Shown piece after piece: positions 35,237 through 48,100 of a stretch of DNA of 64,000 nt (positions within the stretch are counted from its first letter, which is position 1; each line of letters opens with the position of its first letter). The position numbers and the translations under genes are program-made. Below the pieces are notes generated by a model. The model did not search any database and was not told the DNA's origin. It worked only from the letters and a program-made list of their open reading frames with translations. The stretch spans positions 19,497,076-19,561,075 of the forward strand of contig OX387604.1 of NCBI GenBank assembly GCA_947568835.1, in the 5' to 3' direction. Source of the DNA: Protonemura montana. Taxonomy: Eukaryota > Arthropoda > Insecta > Plecoptera > Nemouridae.

Positions 35237-35248
35237 TTTCAGATTTTT

Positions 35249-36596
35249 AATCAGATTAATGTTAACTATGTTAGCATTTGTTTGATGTGAGCGATCTTGA
35301 CTAAATCAAAACACATTGGGAGTAAAATTGCGTATGAGCCATCCTCGAATCGTCACATGCATTGACCGCTGTCCATGGCTACAAACCAGAAAGATTGCAC
35401 CGTCATGTTTAACTTGTGGTTTAGCTACATAGGACATGGAATCAGTTGGTATTCTTCTTAACCCTTTAAGGTTATAATATCCTTCTGCGCTTCATTGACG
35501 CGTTGAGCGACTCTGATTTGTCTTAAGCTAACTTACATGATCAGAAGTGATTCATTTCAGGGTGGACGCGGGTGGACGGCGTCCACCCAGTTATTTATTG
35601 AAATGCCTTTTATTTTTATTTTGCCTTGTCAATGCGCTGTTCTAATTTATTCAAAGTGCAGAAGATACACCATTTTATTTTGTACAAACTTGCGATTTAT
35701 AAGATGGACAGAATTCCTTACGATTCCGTTGTTTCGGGCAAAAGTTTTGGTCAAAAGATGTATAAGTAGGATTGCCTTGGAATTCCTACATCCAACTTCT
35801 CGTGCGAGTAGAGGTCAGTAACGTAGTTGATCTATCTTTTCAACAATTCATTTACAAGAAGAAATAATGGCACTAGCAGGGAAATTTAGGTTGACCGAGA
35901 TAACCCACGCGCACAATCTTTCCGTGAATTACCATTCCGATTTGTCCTTTCGGAAAGTGCCTTGATGTTTTAAAAACCCCGTCAGTCACTTGTACTATTC
36001 GCCTCTCACTTCTTTAAAATTTCCAAAAATTGGAGAGTAATATTACAAGTATTTTACTGAAACAAATTAGATTCGTTGGATTCAAATTCATGTTGGATGG
36101 TTACGTCCTCTTCAAATGAGTCTCATTTTAGCTACACAAAATCTTTTTGCCGATAAGAAACCACAATTATCAATCATTGATTCCACTATTTACTTACAGA
36201 AAACAAGAAGTGCTAAAACCCCCCTCCTCTCCCCACACAAAAAAAGAAGATCGTCAAGCGTCCACCTACTTTATTTTTTAGAAATTAACCACTGGTGATG
36301 AAGGTAATTTTTTATTAATACTATTATTATTTATTATTTATTATTTTTTATTTATTATTTATTATTTATTATTTATTATTTATTATTTATTATTTATTAT
36401 TTATTATTTATTATTTATTATTTATTATTTATTATTTATTATTTATTATTTATTATTTATTATTTATTATTTATTATTTATTATTTATTATTTATTATTT
36501 ATTATTTATTATTTATTATTTATTATTTATTATTTATTATTTATTATTTATTATTTAATAGTGATATTTTTCTTAATAATATTTCTTATTTTAATA
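35249..36596. other. Spacer between the two duplicated blocks
   Basis: No gene was seen. It includes a GGTGGACG-rich palindromic spot at 35561-35588 and the long heptanucleotide array. Confidence 0.5.
36327..36557. repeat. Microsatellite (TTATTTA)n, about 33 copies
   Basis: A nearly perfect seven-base period runs for about 230 bp, directly before duplicated block copy 2. Confidence 0.95.
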
Positions 36597-37637
36597 TTGA
36601 TTTGATTACACCATCACACAGCAATCAAAATGAGTATAAATTTAGAGGTAATATCAAATTTTTAATTGAATTTTATACGAAAGGACTAATCTTAAATAGG
36701 GTGAAGATGCTTAACCACCTTCATTTCAATATTAATGCAAGACACAATGACAAACATTTTGATAGGCTGCTAAATCACATCCTAATGGCACATTGTTTCT
36801 CCTCTGTAAACGATTATTAAAAAGACATGATTTAATGAATATAAAATGACTTTATGTGTGTATGATGTAAATTTAGAATTATTTTTAATGGTTTTTAAAA
36901 TATGTAAAATGTTTTTAAGTAGGTATGTAAAATTACTTTCCAATTGTAAACATGTAACCAATCATGGAATAAAAATGTGTATCATTATATTATATTATTA
37001 TTGTTATTATTGCTATGCAAACATTATATTCATGTTCTTTTGGCAATCACCAACTAGTCGTGAGCTAAGCCAGCCGCACGGGATCCTCGAGCCTTCGCTC
37101 GTGGGCCCGTGGTCCCTTGAATTAATTTACAATGCAGTTTATTTTAGGAAAATAATTAAGGCAGTTTCTAAAGTTATAAAAAAAAGAACTGATAATTAAT
37201 CTGTGAAAGTATCACGTCTTCAGAATGTTTTGTTTTCCTGTGAAAACTTTGAAGCAACTCGTGGTGCGCGTGAGTGCCACGGGACTGCCTATACGTACGG
37301 TTAATCCATCCATGACAAGTTTCAACTGAAATAATCGTCTGAAACGAGGCGAAAATTTGTTTGTTCGTACCAGGCGAGCAGCCGACAAAAGAGTATCGCT
37401 CAAACCTACTGCATCGCTGTTCAAGTGACGTCACTCGCGTCGTGGAGCAAGTGCTCGATCGACCCCGCCTCGTACTTTCGATCGACTGAAGCGCGGCTCC
37501 CATTGGCTGACCGGTTTTCGAAGTAGATCGAGGTGATAACAGAAATGGCGTCCACGGCTGCTATCACAGACCAAATGTTTTCCAGGCATGCAGATGCTAA
37601 TGAACTGCAAATGCTCGTGCGTTAATCTCGGATTTTT
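36597..37637. repeat. Duplicated 1.05-kb block, copy 2
   Basis: It is a direct repeat of 34161-35248. The CRE is kept at 37426-37433; the E-box palindrome has changed to GAGCAAGTGCTC. The plus-strand start frame (ATG 37545) differs by three residues and ends in CTC/GTGCGT, which could be a splice donor. Confidence 0.85.
37425..37547. promoter_or_regulatory. Promoter-like core between divergent ATGs, copy 2
   Basis: It has the same arrangement as copy 1: TGACGTCA, an inverted CCAAT box, a minus-strand ATG at 37424 and a plus-strand ATG at 37545, but no E-box. Confidence 0.4.
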
Positions 37638-38985
37638 GAGTAAAATTCAAGGGGGTACCCCCTCCCTTAATTTTCGAGCTAATAAAATGTACCTTTCAAA
37701 CTCATTTAGTCCGAAACATGTTGCGTGCATAACAATTTTCGTGCACGTCGTCTCACTTGGAGTGTGCCATAGACAGGGGGCGAAGCCCCTTTCCCAGCTG
37801 CTCTGTGCGCGAAGGGCACTTAGGGGCGAGGCCCCTAGTCTCATATTAGATTAGCTTTTTCAACATGAAAATAAGGGGATTATTTAAAACGAACGCTTTC
37901 ACCATAGAAACTCCCAGGAGGCTTGAAATGTTTAACCGACCGTGTGTCGTTGCCCCTGACAACCAATAGGAATTTTAATAAAGGTTTTTTGCAATGGTGT
38001 GAGAGTTTTGTTTTGTTTAATATGCATAGTTCAGGAAAACAACTTTAAGACATATTATAAAAGAATAAATCTTACGTACATTTACCAATTACTTTACATG
38101 GTATAAAGATATTATAAATAACAATAGAAATAATATTTAATAAATAAGAAAATTAACGGTAGGAACGGAGCTCTGTCAAATGGCCCAACTGACAAATTGT
38201 CAACATAACATGTTGTCACGCTATGAGCTTGGGAAAGTGATGGAAAGAGCGCATAGCGAGCGTGCGCATTTCAGGCCCTGCGGCTTCAATAACCAAGCAC
38301 AGCAGTCAGCAGCTTCCAGTTAGTGCCAAATATATACCAAATATGTGCCAAATATGTGCCAAATATGTGCCAGTAAGCCACCCGTTCCCTGCTGAATTAT
38401 TTTAAGAATCTAAAAGAAACCACCACCTTTATTTGATCCCTTATTTTCTCAGATTGAAGTTGGTATCCTAGACTGTTGAAAGCACCAGTAAACATTTTTA
38501 AAATCTTCGCTTAAAAGACTTAATGTTCGAAATCATTCAAAACATGTTTAAAAGTGCCTCTCTTAAAGTGCACTGCACGGTAAGAATAATGACACGGGAG
38601 ATTTATTGTCGCTCATTCCCGCGCCTAGTACAATAGGTCAGCACACTTCGTTGTCTCGCGAGCTGGTCGACCTCTTGTGCCCAAGTGCCACCCCAACAGT
38701 CACATTGATATCTGAATGACTCTACGACTTTACAAGAATTGACAGTGTCGAAATAAGATTTGAGCAAAAAGCAAGTGACAGTGCCACGGTGTATTGTTCC
38801 TTCTCTTAACTTCCTAGCAAACCTCTTCACAAACATCAAGAATTTCAAGAAAACATTTCGTTCAATCAAATGGACGCTCTTTGTTCAAATGATTGGTTCA
38901 AATGTTGTGTTCAAATTATTTTCGTGTGAATTAGACTGGCGGTATTGGAAAGGTAATGGAAAGGTTGGTTGGGCAGCCACGGAAT
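37638..38985. other. Intergenic stretch downstream of the deacetylase
   Basis: No gene was seen. A 12-bp AAATATGTGCC-type array lies at 38333-38372. The deacetylase 3' UTR probably covers the right part. Confidence 0.4.
38602..38607 (-). terminator. Candidate CDA5 poly(A) signal
   Basis: Minus-strand AATAAA lies about 380 bases after the deacetylase stop. Confidence 0.35.
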
Positions 38986-39147
38986 TCACTCGTCGATGAT
39001 CTCGTTGTCGACTCTGCTGTTTCGTACACCCGACTTGCCAGTCCATGGGTACACATCAGGGCAAGGCTGGCATGTCTTCATGTACCGCACTCCACTTTTG
39101 TGCCACAGGTTGCAAACCTTGGGGTTGTTGCAGCGCTTCGGTCTCTC
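38986..39147 (-). CDS. CDA5: CDA5 last exon
   Basis: It encodes ERPKRCNNPKVCNLWHKSGV through CQPCPDVYPWTGKSGV to DNEIIDE and TGA. The Cys-rich tail follows the NodB domain, as in other CDA5 proteins. The acceptor is TTCTAG on the minus strand, phase 0. Confidence 0.88.
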   Translation of the reverse strand, partial: ERPKRCNNPKVCNLWHKSGVRYMKTCQPCPDVYPWTGKSGVRNSRVDNEIIDE

Positions 39148-42100
39148 CTAGAAGCAGAAAGCAGAAGATTACTTGTCGTTGCCTGTGGCCGACTTAGTTG
39201 GAATACGTGCTCTAACTTGGGCAGCAGCACCTTGGTACATCAACAATAGGTATATTCGTTGTGAGAGGAGCCATATTTAAGTCGTATTCCGTAAGAGGAT
39301 TAGATCGACAGAGCCGGTCGTTCTGGTTCATATCTCGACCAATTTTGATCCCAGCTAATCACCTGGATACGGAACGGCGTTGGTAGGAACCGCAAGGCTA
39401 TCACAACATTGATGCTTTAACGACTGCGAACTTAATAAAAATGAATATATCTGAATTGATCTTATAATCGTAAAATAACATGGTTAAACAATTGTTAGCC
39501 TAAATAATTACAGGATTTACATTCATATTTTTAGTTTACAGTATATAAAAACGACTTTTTGGCTTCATTATCCGTTAATTAAGGAATGCCGTTAACTTGT
39601 TTATACTTAAATTCAGTCAACACAATGTCCACAATGTTTCACAATTGCTAAAACCGTGCTCCCTTCCAAATACGAGCACAGAACAGCGACCCCTTTGTAC
39701 GGTGCAGAATACGACGCCCCTTTCCTGATCCTTACCAGACCTTTCGCTGGAAATTGTGGGTCCCCTTGGTTACGACCGGATTGACCGGATCGACCCAACC
39801 GGTGGATTAAGGAATGGCAGGCAGGTCAAACAGGTTAACCAGAGATATACGGAACGGGTCCCGGTTACGACCAGGGGAAGAATCATGTAACTTTTTCGTT
39901 AGAGATCACTAACGTTATCTCGGTAAATTCCAGTGGTATTACACGTTATTTAACGAGATAACGTTCGTGGTCTGCGAGTAAAAAGTTACTCGATTGATAC
40001 CCTGATCGATCTGAATACAACCTGATAAGCAAGCTTGTAGCTCGAAGCTGATAGCTCGTCCAGCTCGACGCGGAAAATCGAAACTTTGGGTTGATCAGAA
40101 CTGAACGCTTTTACTAAATCAGCTACTTGTTCTACTGGAGTCTGATGCAAGTGATGAAATACTGGGAACTGACGAAGGCGAATGCGATCAATGTCATTTA
40201 CTTAGATGCACCAAGTATGCCAGTTACGACAAAATGAAAGATGGCTAAAAAATACCATGTACTTTATACAGCACTAGAGGGCTGGAAGTTTTTGTGACGA
40301 CTTTGTCATGAATAACTTACTGGATAGTTGCACTGGAAGGGCTGGAAGTTGTTGATGCGTGACAAAGGGGTAGGGTCGCGAACCCATTGCAGTGCCTGCC
40401 AGTTGGTGACCAGCCACACGTCCGGCATGTTGACGATCGTGTCCAAGAACGCTTCGAATCCCTCCTTGTGGTGCGCTTGTGTGAACCAAGCTGCGTGGTA
40501 GAATAGCCCGAACGGCGCCCTGTAAAACACGTTCGGTCACAATCGCTCCAATAGCACAGCGAGCACAGTTATCGGCCAAATTCCCATGTTGTTCATCACT
40601 TAAACTTTGGGGGTGCTCTCACTTTTCAAAGATTGCAGCACTATCATCGGGACTTACGCACTATTTAGTATCATCAGTGCAGTTTGCAAATCATCAATTT
40701 GCAATTCTAACAATGCACTACCTTCAGCATAATTATTGATTTAAAAAAAAGAATAGGTTTCAAATAAAGCTGACCTGTTTGTGGTATAGTGTCGTTCAAA
40801 GTTTTTAATGAGCATTTTGTAGACTCCATCGGAGGTGGGTGGATTGCTGCAGGCGTCGCCCATCGAACAGCGACCTCCGTTCAAGTCTTGCCACATGACC
40901 ATCGGCACCTCCCACACGCCTGAAAAACACAACACATTCTTCCACAAAGCCAGAGTGACAGAAATTGTCCTAATTAATACTGACGTTCTAGGTCGGGGTT
41001 ATTGCTTGGTGCTATGGTGGTGCTAGTTAGCACGGTAGTTGCTTGGTGCTACTGAGGGTTACGAAACACTGCTCTGGGTCAAGGTTGCTGGGTGCTACTG
41101 TGGTGCTTGTTAGCACGGTTCTACTGACAGTAATACCAGGGTGATAAATCACTGCTCTGGGTTGGGGTTACTTCTTGGTGCTATGGTGGTGCTAGTTAGC
41201 ACGGTGCTACTGACGGTATTACCTTAGAGAGTAATACCAGTGTTAAGAGTGACCGTACTCATAGTACTATAGAAAAACAATGAGATTTTCTAAAAAAACA
41301 AAGTGTGGGTACCTGGGTAGGAGCGAGTTGGGCACGGAGGAATCATACAGTCGTGGAAAATCTTGTAGTCGAACGTGTATGGGTAGCTCGGGGGCTTGTT
41401 CTCGTAAACAGGCATGGAAGAATCATAGGTGAAGTTCGAATCATACAGCATCTTGAACATCTTGTTTCCTCCGACCTGATGAGAACAGAATAGTTTAGTA
41501 AGGAGGTTGGAGTTTTAGGAATTTCACTAATCTAAAACAAGTTCTTGTCGTAAAAGTGGTTGAAATACGACTTACTGATAGGAAAGGCGCACGCATTCCC
41601 CTAACGTCTTCAACGCGAACTCCCCCATATGCCGCCAAGATCTCGCGCTGTCCAGCAATTTCTCGTGTCCATTTCTTCTGCGAGAACTGTTCTCCAAAGC
41701 TGTGCCTGAAAGAGCAGCAACTCTGAGAATATGAACGATAGGTGCAATCATTTAAACCCTAAGTATAGTAAGTGCCTCACCTCGTCGACATGTATTCTAA
41801 AACTTTTGAAAATGAAGCAGTGTGTGGAAAACGTTCAGCACAGATTTTTTTTTAAATTTAATTACCGCATGGTGTTTTCAAATAAAAACTTTGTTTTTGC
41901 ACATTTTTTACTCTTTTATCACTTATCACTTGTTTTGCAAAATATCAAAAACAATAAAAATTAATTAACTTCGTGTAAACTTTCCTTTATCCACTGATTT
42001 TTTTTCAAGATTTTTTTTCAATTTCTAGGTCTAAATACGCCCGCGTGTGCCTCACCTGCTAGACATGAGCTCCATTGAATCAAGCTGTAGTAACCAGGGG

Positions 42101-45100
42101 AGTTTTGGAGCACCACATTCCACATTCAACATTAGACATTCTTTATTTCACGTTCCACATTTCACGAACCACCGAGGCACCGTAGAACCAAGGCACCAAA
42201 GCCAAGTTTGTTTACTTTATTAACACCAGCACCAGCTAGGCACTATACAAGAGATCATGCACTAGTTAAGAGATCAGGCACTAGATAAGAGACTGGAAAA
42301 CAAATCACTCTGTGTAGGTATTACCCGTGCAAGCCCAACCCAGTTTGGTCAACTCGTATGCTCCGATGTTTCACGTCCGTTGGATGTCACGACTTTTAAT
42401 TACAAGCACATTCCACACCGTAAAAGACCACTGGATGTTTTCACCGTCAGACAATTCTTATTATAACTCTTATTTCCTAAATATGGTCATGAAGGTTCAC
42501 GACGGGAATGCGCGATGTGGCCATGGTTTCAATTTATTAACACCTCGCTGGTTAATTATTAAGAGTGTTTATACATTTTAATAATCCCGAAATCGAGTAA
42601 TATTTTACCAAAAGTGTAAATTCATGTAATATTTTGTTTTCACCCTATGGTGCGTGACACAATAGAAATAGAAATAGAACAAGCAAGGCATGCATTTTGA
42701 GTACTCGATTCAGTGTGTGAGTATAGGACGAGCTTCAGGCAGTGCTGTAGTAGTAAATGCACGCGGGTGTACGCAGCCCACAACTATTTAAAGTTTGGCG
42801 TACCGCCGTTTACCCACGATTGACATGGCAATAAGCACAAGCATAGCACACAAGGATCTTGAAACTTGGTTATCATATGGGACTGCACACAATTGACACA
42901 ACGCACATAGCGAACACGAATAGAATTTAACGATGTTGGAAAATTCGAACTTCTTGTGTGCTGTGCTTAGTTCAGCCAACCACAGAGCTCTATTGAAAAA
43001 AAATATTGTGAACGATCTTTTCTGACCGATGAAATAGAACCTTTTTGAGTGCTCTGTTTCTAGATGATGTGCCCGTAGAGATGGTCAAAAACCATTGCTT
43101 TGTCAATTGTGGATAAACCTTTACAGAACTTTTTGGAACGCCAGGGAACACGGAGCGTTAATTGAATTTCACAAATGTAACCAATTTAACTAATTTCCCT
43201 AAGTCTGATGATGAAACCCGTTCAGAATATTACAGTACCCAGAAAAAAAATAAGAGCCAGCAATTTGAAATTCCTGTATACGATACAAGAATTCAACGTC
43301 GCTATAAAATTGTTGAAACTTGTTTGAATCAGCGTGAAACCCCTTTTTTGTCAGTATTACACTCTGTGCAGGCAGACTTACGAGACCGAATGTGAAGCCA
43401 TTTCATGGCCGTCAGCGTACAAGTTCTGCACTTGTCCGTAGTCAGTCCACTCGTGGGACACGTAAAAGGTGGCGGCTATGGGGCATCCATTTGGATTCAC
43501 GCGGCCCTTTTCGAAAAGGGAAGAGTACAAGCCCTTGTTGAGGTCGTTGACCGAGTCGTCGAAGGTCAGCATCACCAGTTGCGGTACCGACTCGGCGGCG
43601 AGGTCGCCTGTAGGGGGTGTAGGAGATGTAGGCGGTGTAGAAGATGTATCGGTAGGTGGGTGTGGAACGGTGTGTAGTCGTAGAGTCGGGTCGATGTTAG
43701 GCCCAGTATGGGTGCCCATGGAAGGAAGGAGTAACACAGGCAAGAGAACCGAAGTAACAGGAACAGAAAGCGTAGGAATTTCAAGGTAGAGTGCAAGAGA
43801 AAAAACAGAAACACGACAGTTAATAAGAGATAAAGATAGTTTTGGGTATAAGGCAATTAACCAAGAAAACAAACAAAACAAACAAACGAACGAACAAACA
43901 AACAAACAAACAAACCAACGATGGAACAAGCGTACGAAAAAGATACAGGGAAAGTAGAGACCCGTGGAAAGAAAGCTGAGCTAATGCGAGACGAGTGGCA
44001 CGTGGGAGACGAAGACGGAGACTCACGAGACTGAGTGGGACGCCATTTCGTGGCCGTCAGCGTACAGGTTCTGCACCTGGCTGTAATCTGTCCACTCATG
44101 AGACACATAATAAGTCGCAGCAATCGGGCAGCCGTTTGGGTTCACGCGGCCTTTCTCGAACAAAGAGCTGTACAGCCCTTTGTTCAGGTCGTTCACGGCG
44201 TCATCAAATGTCAGCAACACTATTTGCGGTACTTGTTCCGCTAGCAGATCACCTGGAATGATTTGCAAACATATATAAGGTTACTCCATATACCTTGACG
44301 GAAGCTCGGCCTTTTTCTTTACAAAGCTGGCTCATCTCCAGCCAGATTTTTCCGACGCCGGGCTCTCGGTTCTCTCGGTCGATTCTCTTGGCTAATGAGA
44401 CAAGAGCCTGTGTGGATTGTGGTCGTAGAACGGAGACGACGCTATGTACCACAAGTCACATCTCGAACTGTTTTTATGGTTAGTGATTCAGAAAGTTTCA
44501 ATTGAATGCAAGTGAAATGACCCCCATCGTAGGATTCAGCGAGGCCTGTTGGGCTAACATACACGTGTTTGGATCACTGTAGATACCACGCACGTAGGTA
44601 GTTAACTAAATCGAGTTGGGTCGGAAATCTTACCGGGGATGTCTTTGCCTCCGCAGCTGCAGTCTGGGAGAAGACAGACGTCTTTGCGGCATTTCGCAGC
44701 AGTCTTGTCAACATGGGGAGTCGCATAGACAGGTTCCGGCCTGTGGGATTAACGCCATGGTCAGACCGTCAGATGCATGCCTAGATCAAAGTAATGCCAC
44801 GTAATGTAAATTATTTAAACAAATTACTTACCGGCTCGCTGCACCATTTCTGTAAATGTCGACAAACTCTTGGGCCTTGGAGACGATCGCCGTTGAGGGT
44901 TTTAGAGTTGGCCGAGATCGTCTGGGATTTAGAAAACATTTCGATTATCTATAAGGGACACTGCAAAACTTCTCTGCCGGACTTCACTGCCGAACTTCGC
45001 TGCCAAATTTCGTTTCCAAACTTTGCTAAGAAACTTCGCTGCCAAACTTCGCTGTCAAACTTCGTTGCCAAACTTCACTATCCAATTTGACTTTTTTTTC

Positions 45101-48100
45101 AGGTCAATGCTGCTAGAGGGGTGGACATGTTCGAGGGGTGGACATGTTCGAGGGGTGGACATGTTCGAGGGGCGGAGATGTCCAGTTTATGATGGAAAAG
45201 GGTAACTCACGTTACTGGAGGTGCCGTGCCACGATTCGGTGTTTCGCTGTGCCCCGTGGGGAACGAGCCGCTCCCGCGGTTCCGTACTGAACCCCTGTAA
45301 ACAATACAGCGTCAATACCTCATCAATACATCATAAATAACCTATCAAAACAGCACTTATATAATTATCAACAGACACCGTATGATGAAATGCCATGCGC
45401 CGGAGAACGAATAGGAGAAGTCAGAGATGCTAGCAGTTTTCTCAACAGAGCATGCAACGCTGAAAATTCTTCGCCAAGCGTTCTCTGCCGAACACCGGTT
45501 CTATATTGAAGCGGAAGCGGAGACATAATATGCAAGCAAAATAATCAGTAGATTGGCGCGCCTTTAAACCCCACTATTCATTCATTCAAGCAGCTAGATG
45601 CAGTTGATATAGCAGATGCAGATGTTGATGATGTTGATGTTGACTTCTCAAGACGTCGTTATGACATGCCATAGATCAGGGGTTTCCAAACATTTTTGCT
45701 CCGTTTCCCCCTTCATCAACGTTTAGAATATATTCCCACCCTTGGTAAAAAAAGCCAGCGTCGCAAAGATACGACACGAGTAGGAGTAATATATGAAAAG
45801 CTCTTTCTGCTACTTTTGGGTAAGAATTCCACATTTAGCATTAACATTTTGTGATTAATTTATCTTTGAAATTCCTCCTGGAACTCGCAAATTCCTCCCC
45901 AGGGCTAAATTCCTCCCCGGTTGGGAACATAATGAGAACATAAATGAATGAATGAACATAAAGTGAGAAAATAATGTTTTCAGAGACAAGCAGCCAAGCA
46001 GCTTCTCAAGCAGCCCAAAAACACGCTTTGTACAAGGCACAAGGCATAAAGCATAGGGCACAAGGCACGAGGCACAAGGCACAGGGCACAAGGCACAAGG
46101 CACAAGACACAAGGCACAAGGTACAAGGCATAATGCTATCTGTTGCTGCTGTCACAATCTACAATTTTCAAAATTATTTGAGATATGAGCAAAGTGGTAA
46201 AAGAGAAGAGCTTGCCGGCGGTTTTCGAATGGAATCAACTGGAGGTCGTCTTGTCTTATGTCTTGTCTTGGGTCTACTTTATAGCTAGAGTTTCTTAGAG
46301 GGCTAGACTGAGGTATAAATTGGAAGATAATGGTCGATAATGGTCGACCATGGTCGACAATTTTTACAGTGTAAAAGCAAAGAGCAGGAAGAATTCGTGC
46401 TGCCACCCATACTTTGACGTGAGCTGGGTTAGAAAGATGATCATATCTATGGTTGGTTGTTTGATAGCTTTATGGATGCGATCGATGCAGCTCGAAGATA
46501 GTTCCAAACATGAGTCGTTTTGAGAAAATCCAGAAAGCATGTGGTAAGTAGTGAATGAAATATCTGTTTGGTGATTGTTCATAACTAGCCTGTAAAGCTC
46601 TAACGCGAAACAAGAGTCAGGATTTCATGAAATTTCACCAGTCCAGAAAGCTTTTTTGAAAATCATTCTTTGAGATATGATTACAATAATTTGAAACTGT
46701 ACCTATGCGGTGGATCTTTGCACGATTTCTGTTTGCCTTGACATTTGTGAGCGCTTATTTCGGACAATTCTGCAAGCCCACGCGGCGCCAGTGTGCTCCT
46801 TTCTGTTCCGTTCGGGACGTCGGGGACTTCCAGGACTTCCGGGACTTCCGGGACTTCCGGGACTTTGGTTTTCACAGTGAAAATACTCGGTTGGATGGAG
46901 GGATAAGTGCTAAAGGGCTCTTGATTTTCAATACCACTTCGATTCTTCCCCCTAAGCCGGTTTCGAGCCTCAATTTTCTTGGATGACGGCCCGGTGCTAC
47001 TCGCGTATTCGCCGACCACTCGACGACGAGAATACGTGACTGGCACAAACGGCTCACTCGTCGTCGTCGAGTCTGGAAGGGCCTGCGAGGCCTGCAAGTC
47101 TGCTCTCGACTTCTGGTCTCGAGCAAAGTTTCTCATCGAAAGATTATTCGCTTTGGAACGTCTGGAAGTCGTTCGGTTGACTAGTTCCGAGGTGGTGACG
47201 AGGGGCTTCTCCTTGGCTTCGTTGTGCTCTTTGATAGCAACGATGACTCGCTTCGGGCCGCCCCCTTCGGGGCCCCTCTCGGGTTCTCCCTCGGCAATCG
47301 GCGAGAACGCAGCTTTCAACAACACGTTTCGAACGCTGTGACCCGCCACTGGGCCGCCACTGGGCTGCCACTGGAGCTGTGGTTGGGGTTGGGGTTGAGG
47401 TTGATGTTGGGGCTGGGGCTGGGGCTGGGGCTGGGGCTGGGGAGGCGAGCTTCGAAGAGGCTCAATACTCGGACCATGTGACTGCACCATCACCCCCACC
47501 TCCGACCTAGATTTTGACTCTGACTCTATTCTGCAGGAGGAAAGAAAACACCATCTCAAAAAAAACACCAAAGCGTTCTTTGCCTCGTATCACGTGCCTG
47601 CAGCCAAGTAAATATTTACATGATTTACAGTTTAAAGTTGAATGCATTTTACATCTCAGCGTGAGCTAAAAATGTACTCATATCCGTGAAACTATGTTCG
47701 AAGTCAAAGTAACCAATTGTCACACACAACCAATTGACGACTCCCTGGGCAAGCAAATCGAGAACTGAGCAGATATGACGATAGAGTTGGTGTGCAGTAC
47801 GTCTGCAGCATGATGGCATTATCGACGTCAATATCGAGTGAAAAGTGGCTAAAAATTGAACATTGTGTCACTTGTAGCAACGGTGCGATTCACTGAAAAC
47901 AGCTGTTGTAAAATTTGGACTTGTGCGGGCCTGTAAAGTTTGGAGCGTTTGGACAGTTTGGAACAGCGATCCACGAACAAATAATAATAAACAAGATAGG
48001 GCCATGAACGCTTGTGTTGGTTCAATCTTGTTCCTCTCTATTGTACTCGGGATCAACTGAACTGGTTAGTCAACACTGTAAATATTGAGACACTGGAAGG

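Larger units (their letters stand above)
34161..35248. repeat. Duplicated 1.05-kb block, copy 1
   Basis: Nearly the whole stretch recurs at 36597-37637 in the same orientation, with small indels (for example a 35-bp insertion near 34915). Shared landmarks are CACCAACTAGTCGTGAGCTA, GGATCCTCGAGCCTTCGCTC, and the promoter-like core with TGACGTCA. The ends show neither TG..CA nor clear inverted repeats, so this is not an obvious LTR pair. Confidence 0.85.

Noticed and set aside
34161-37637. LTR retrotransposon with the duplicated blocks as LTRs
   Set aside because: No TG..CA ends, primer-binding site, polypurine tract or gag-pol remains, and no target duplication was seen.
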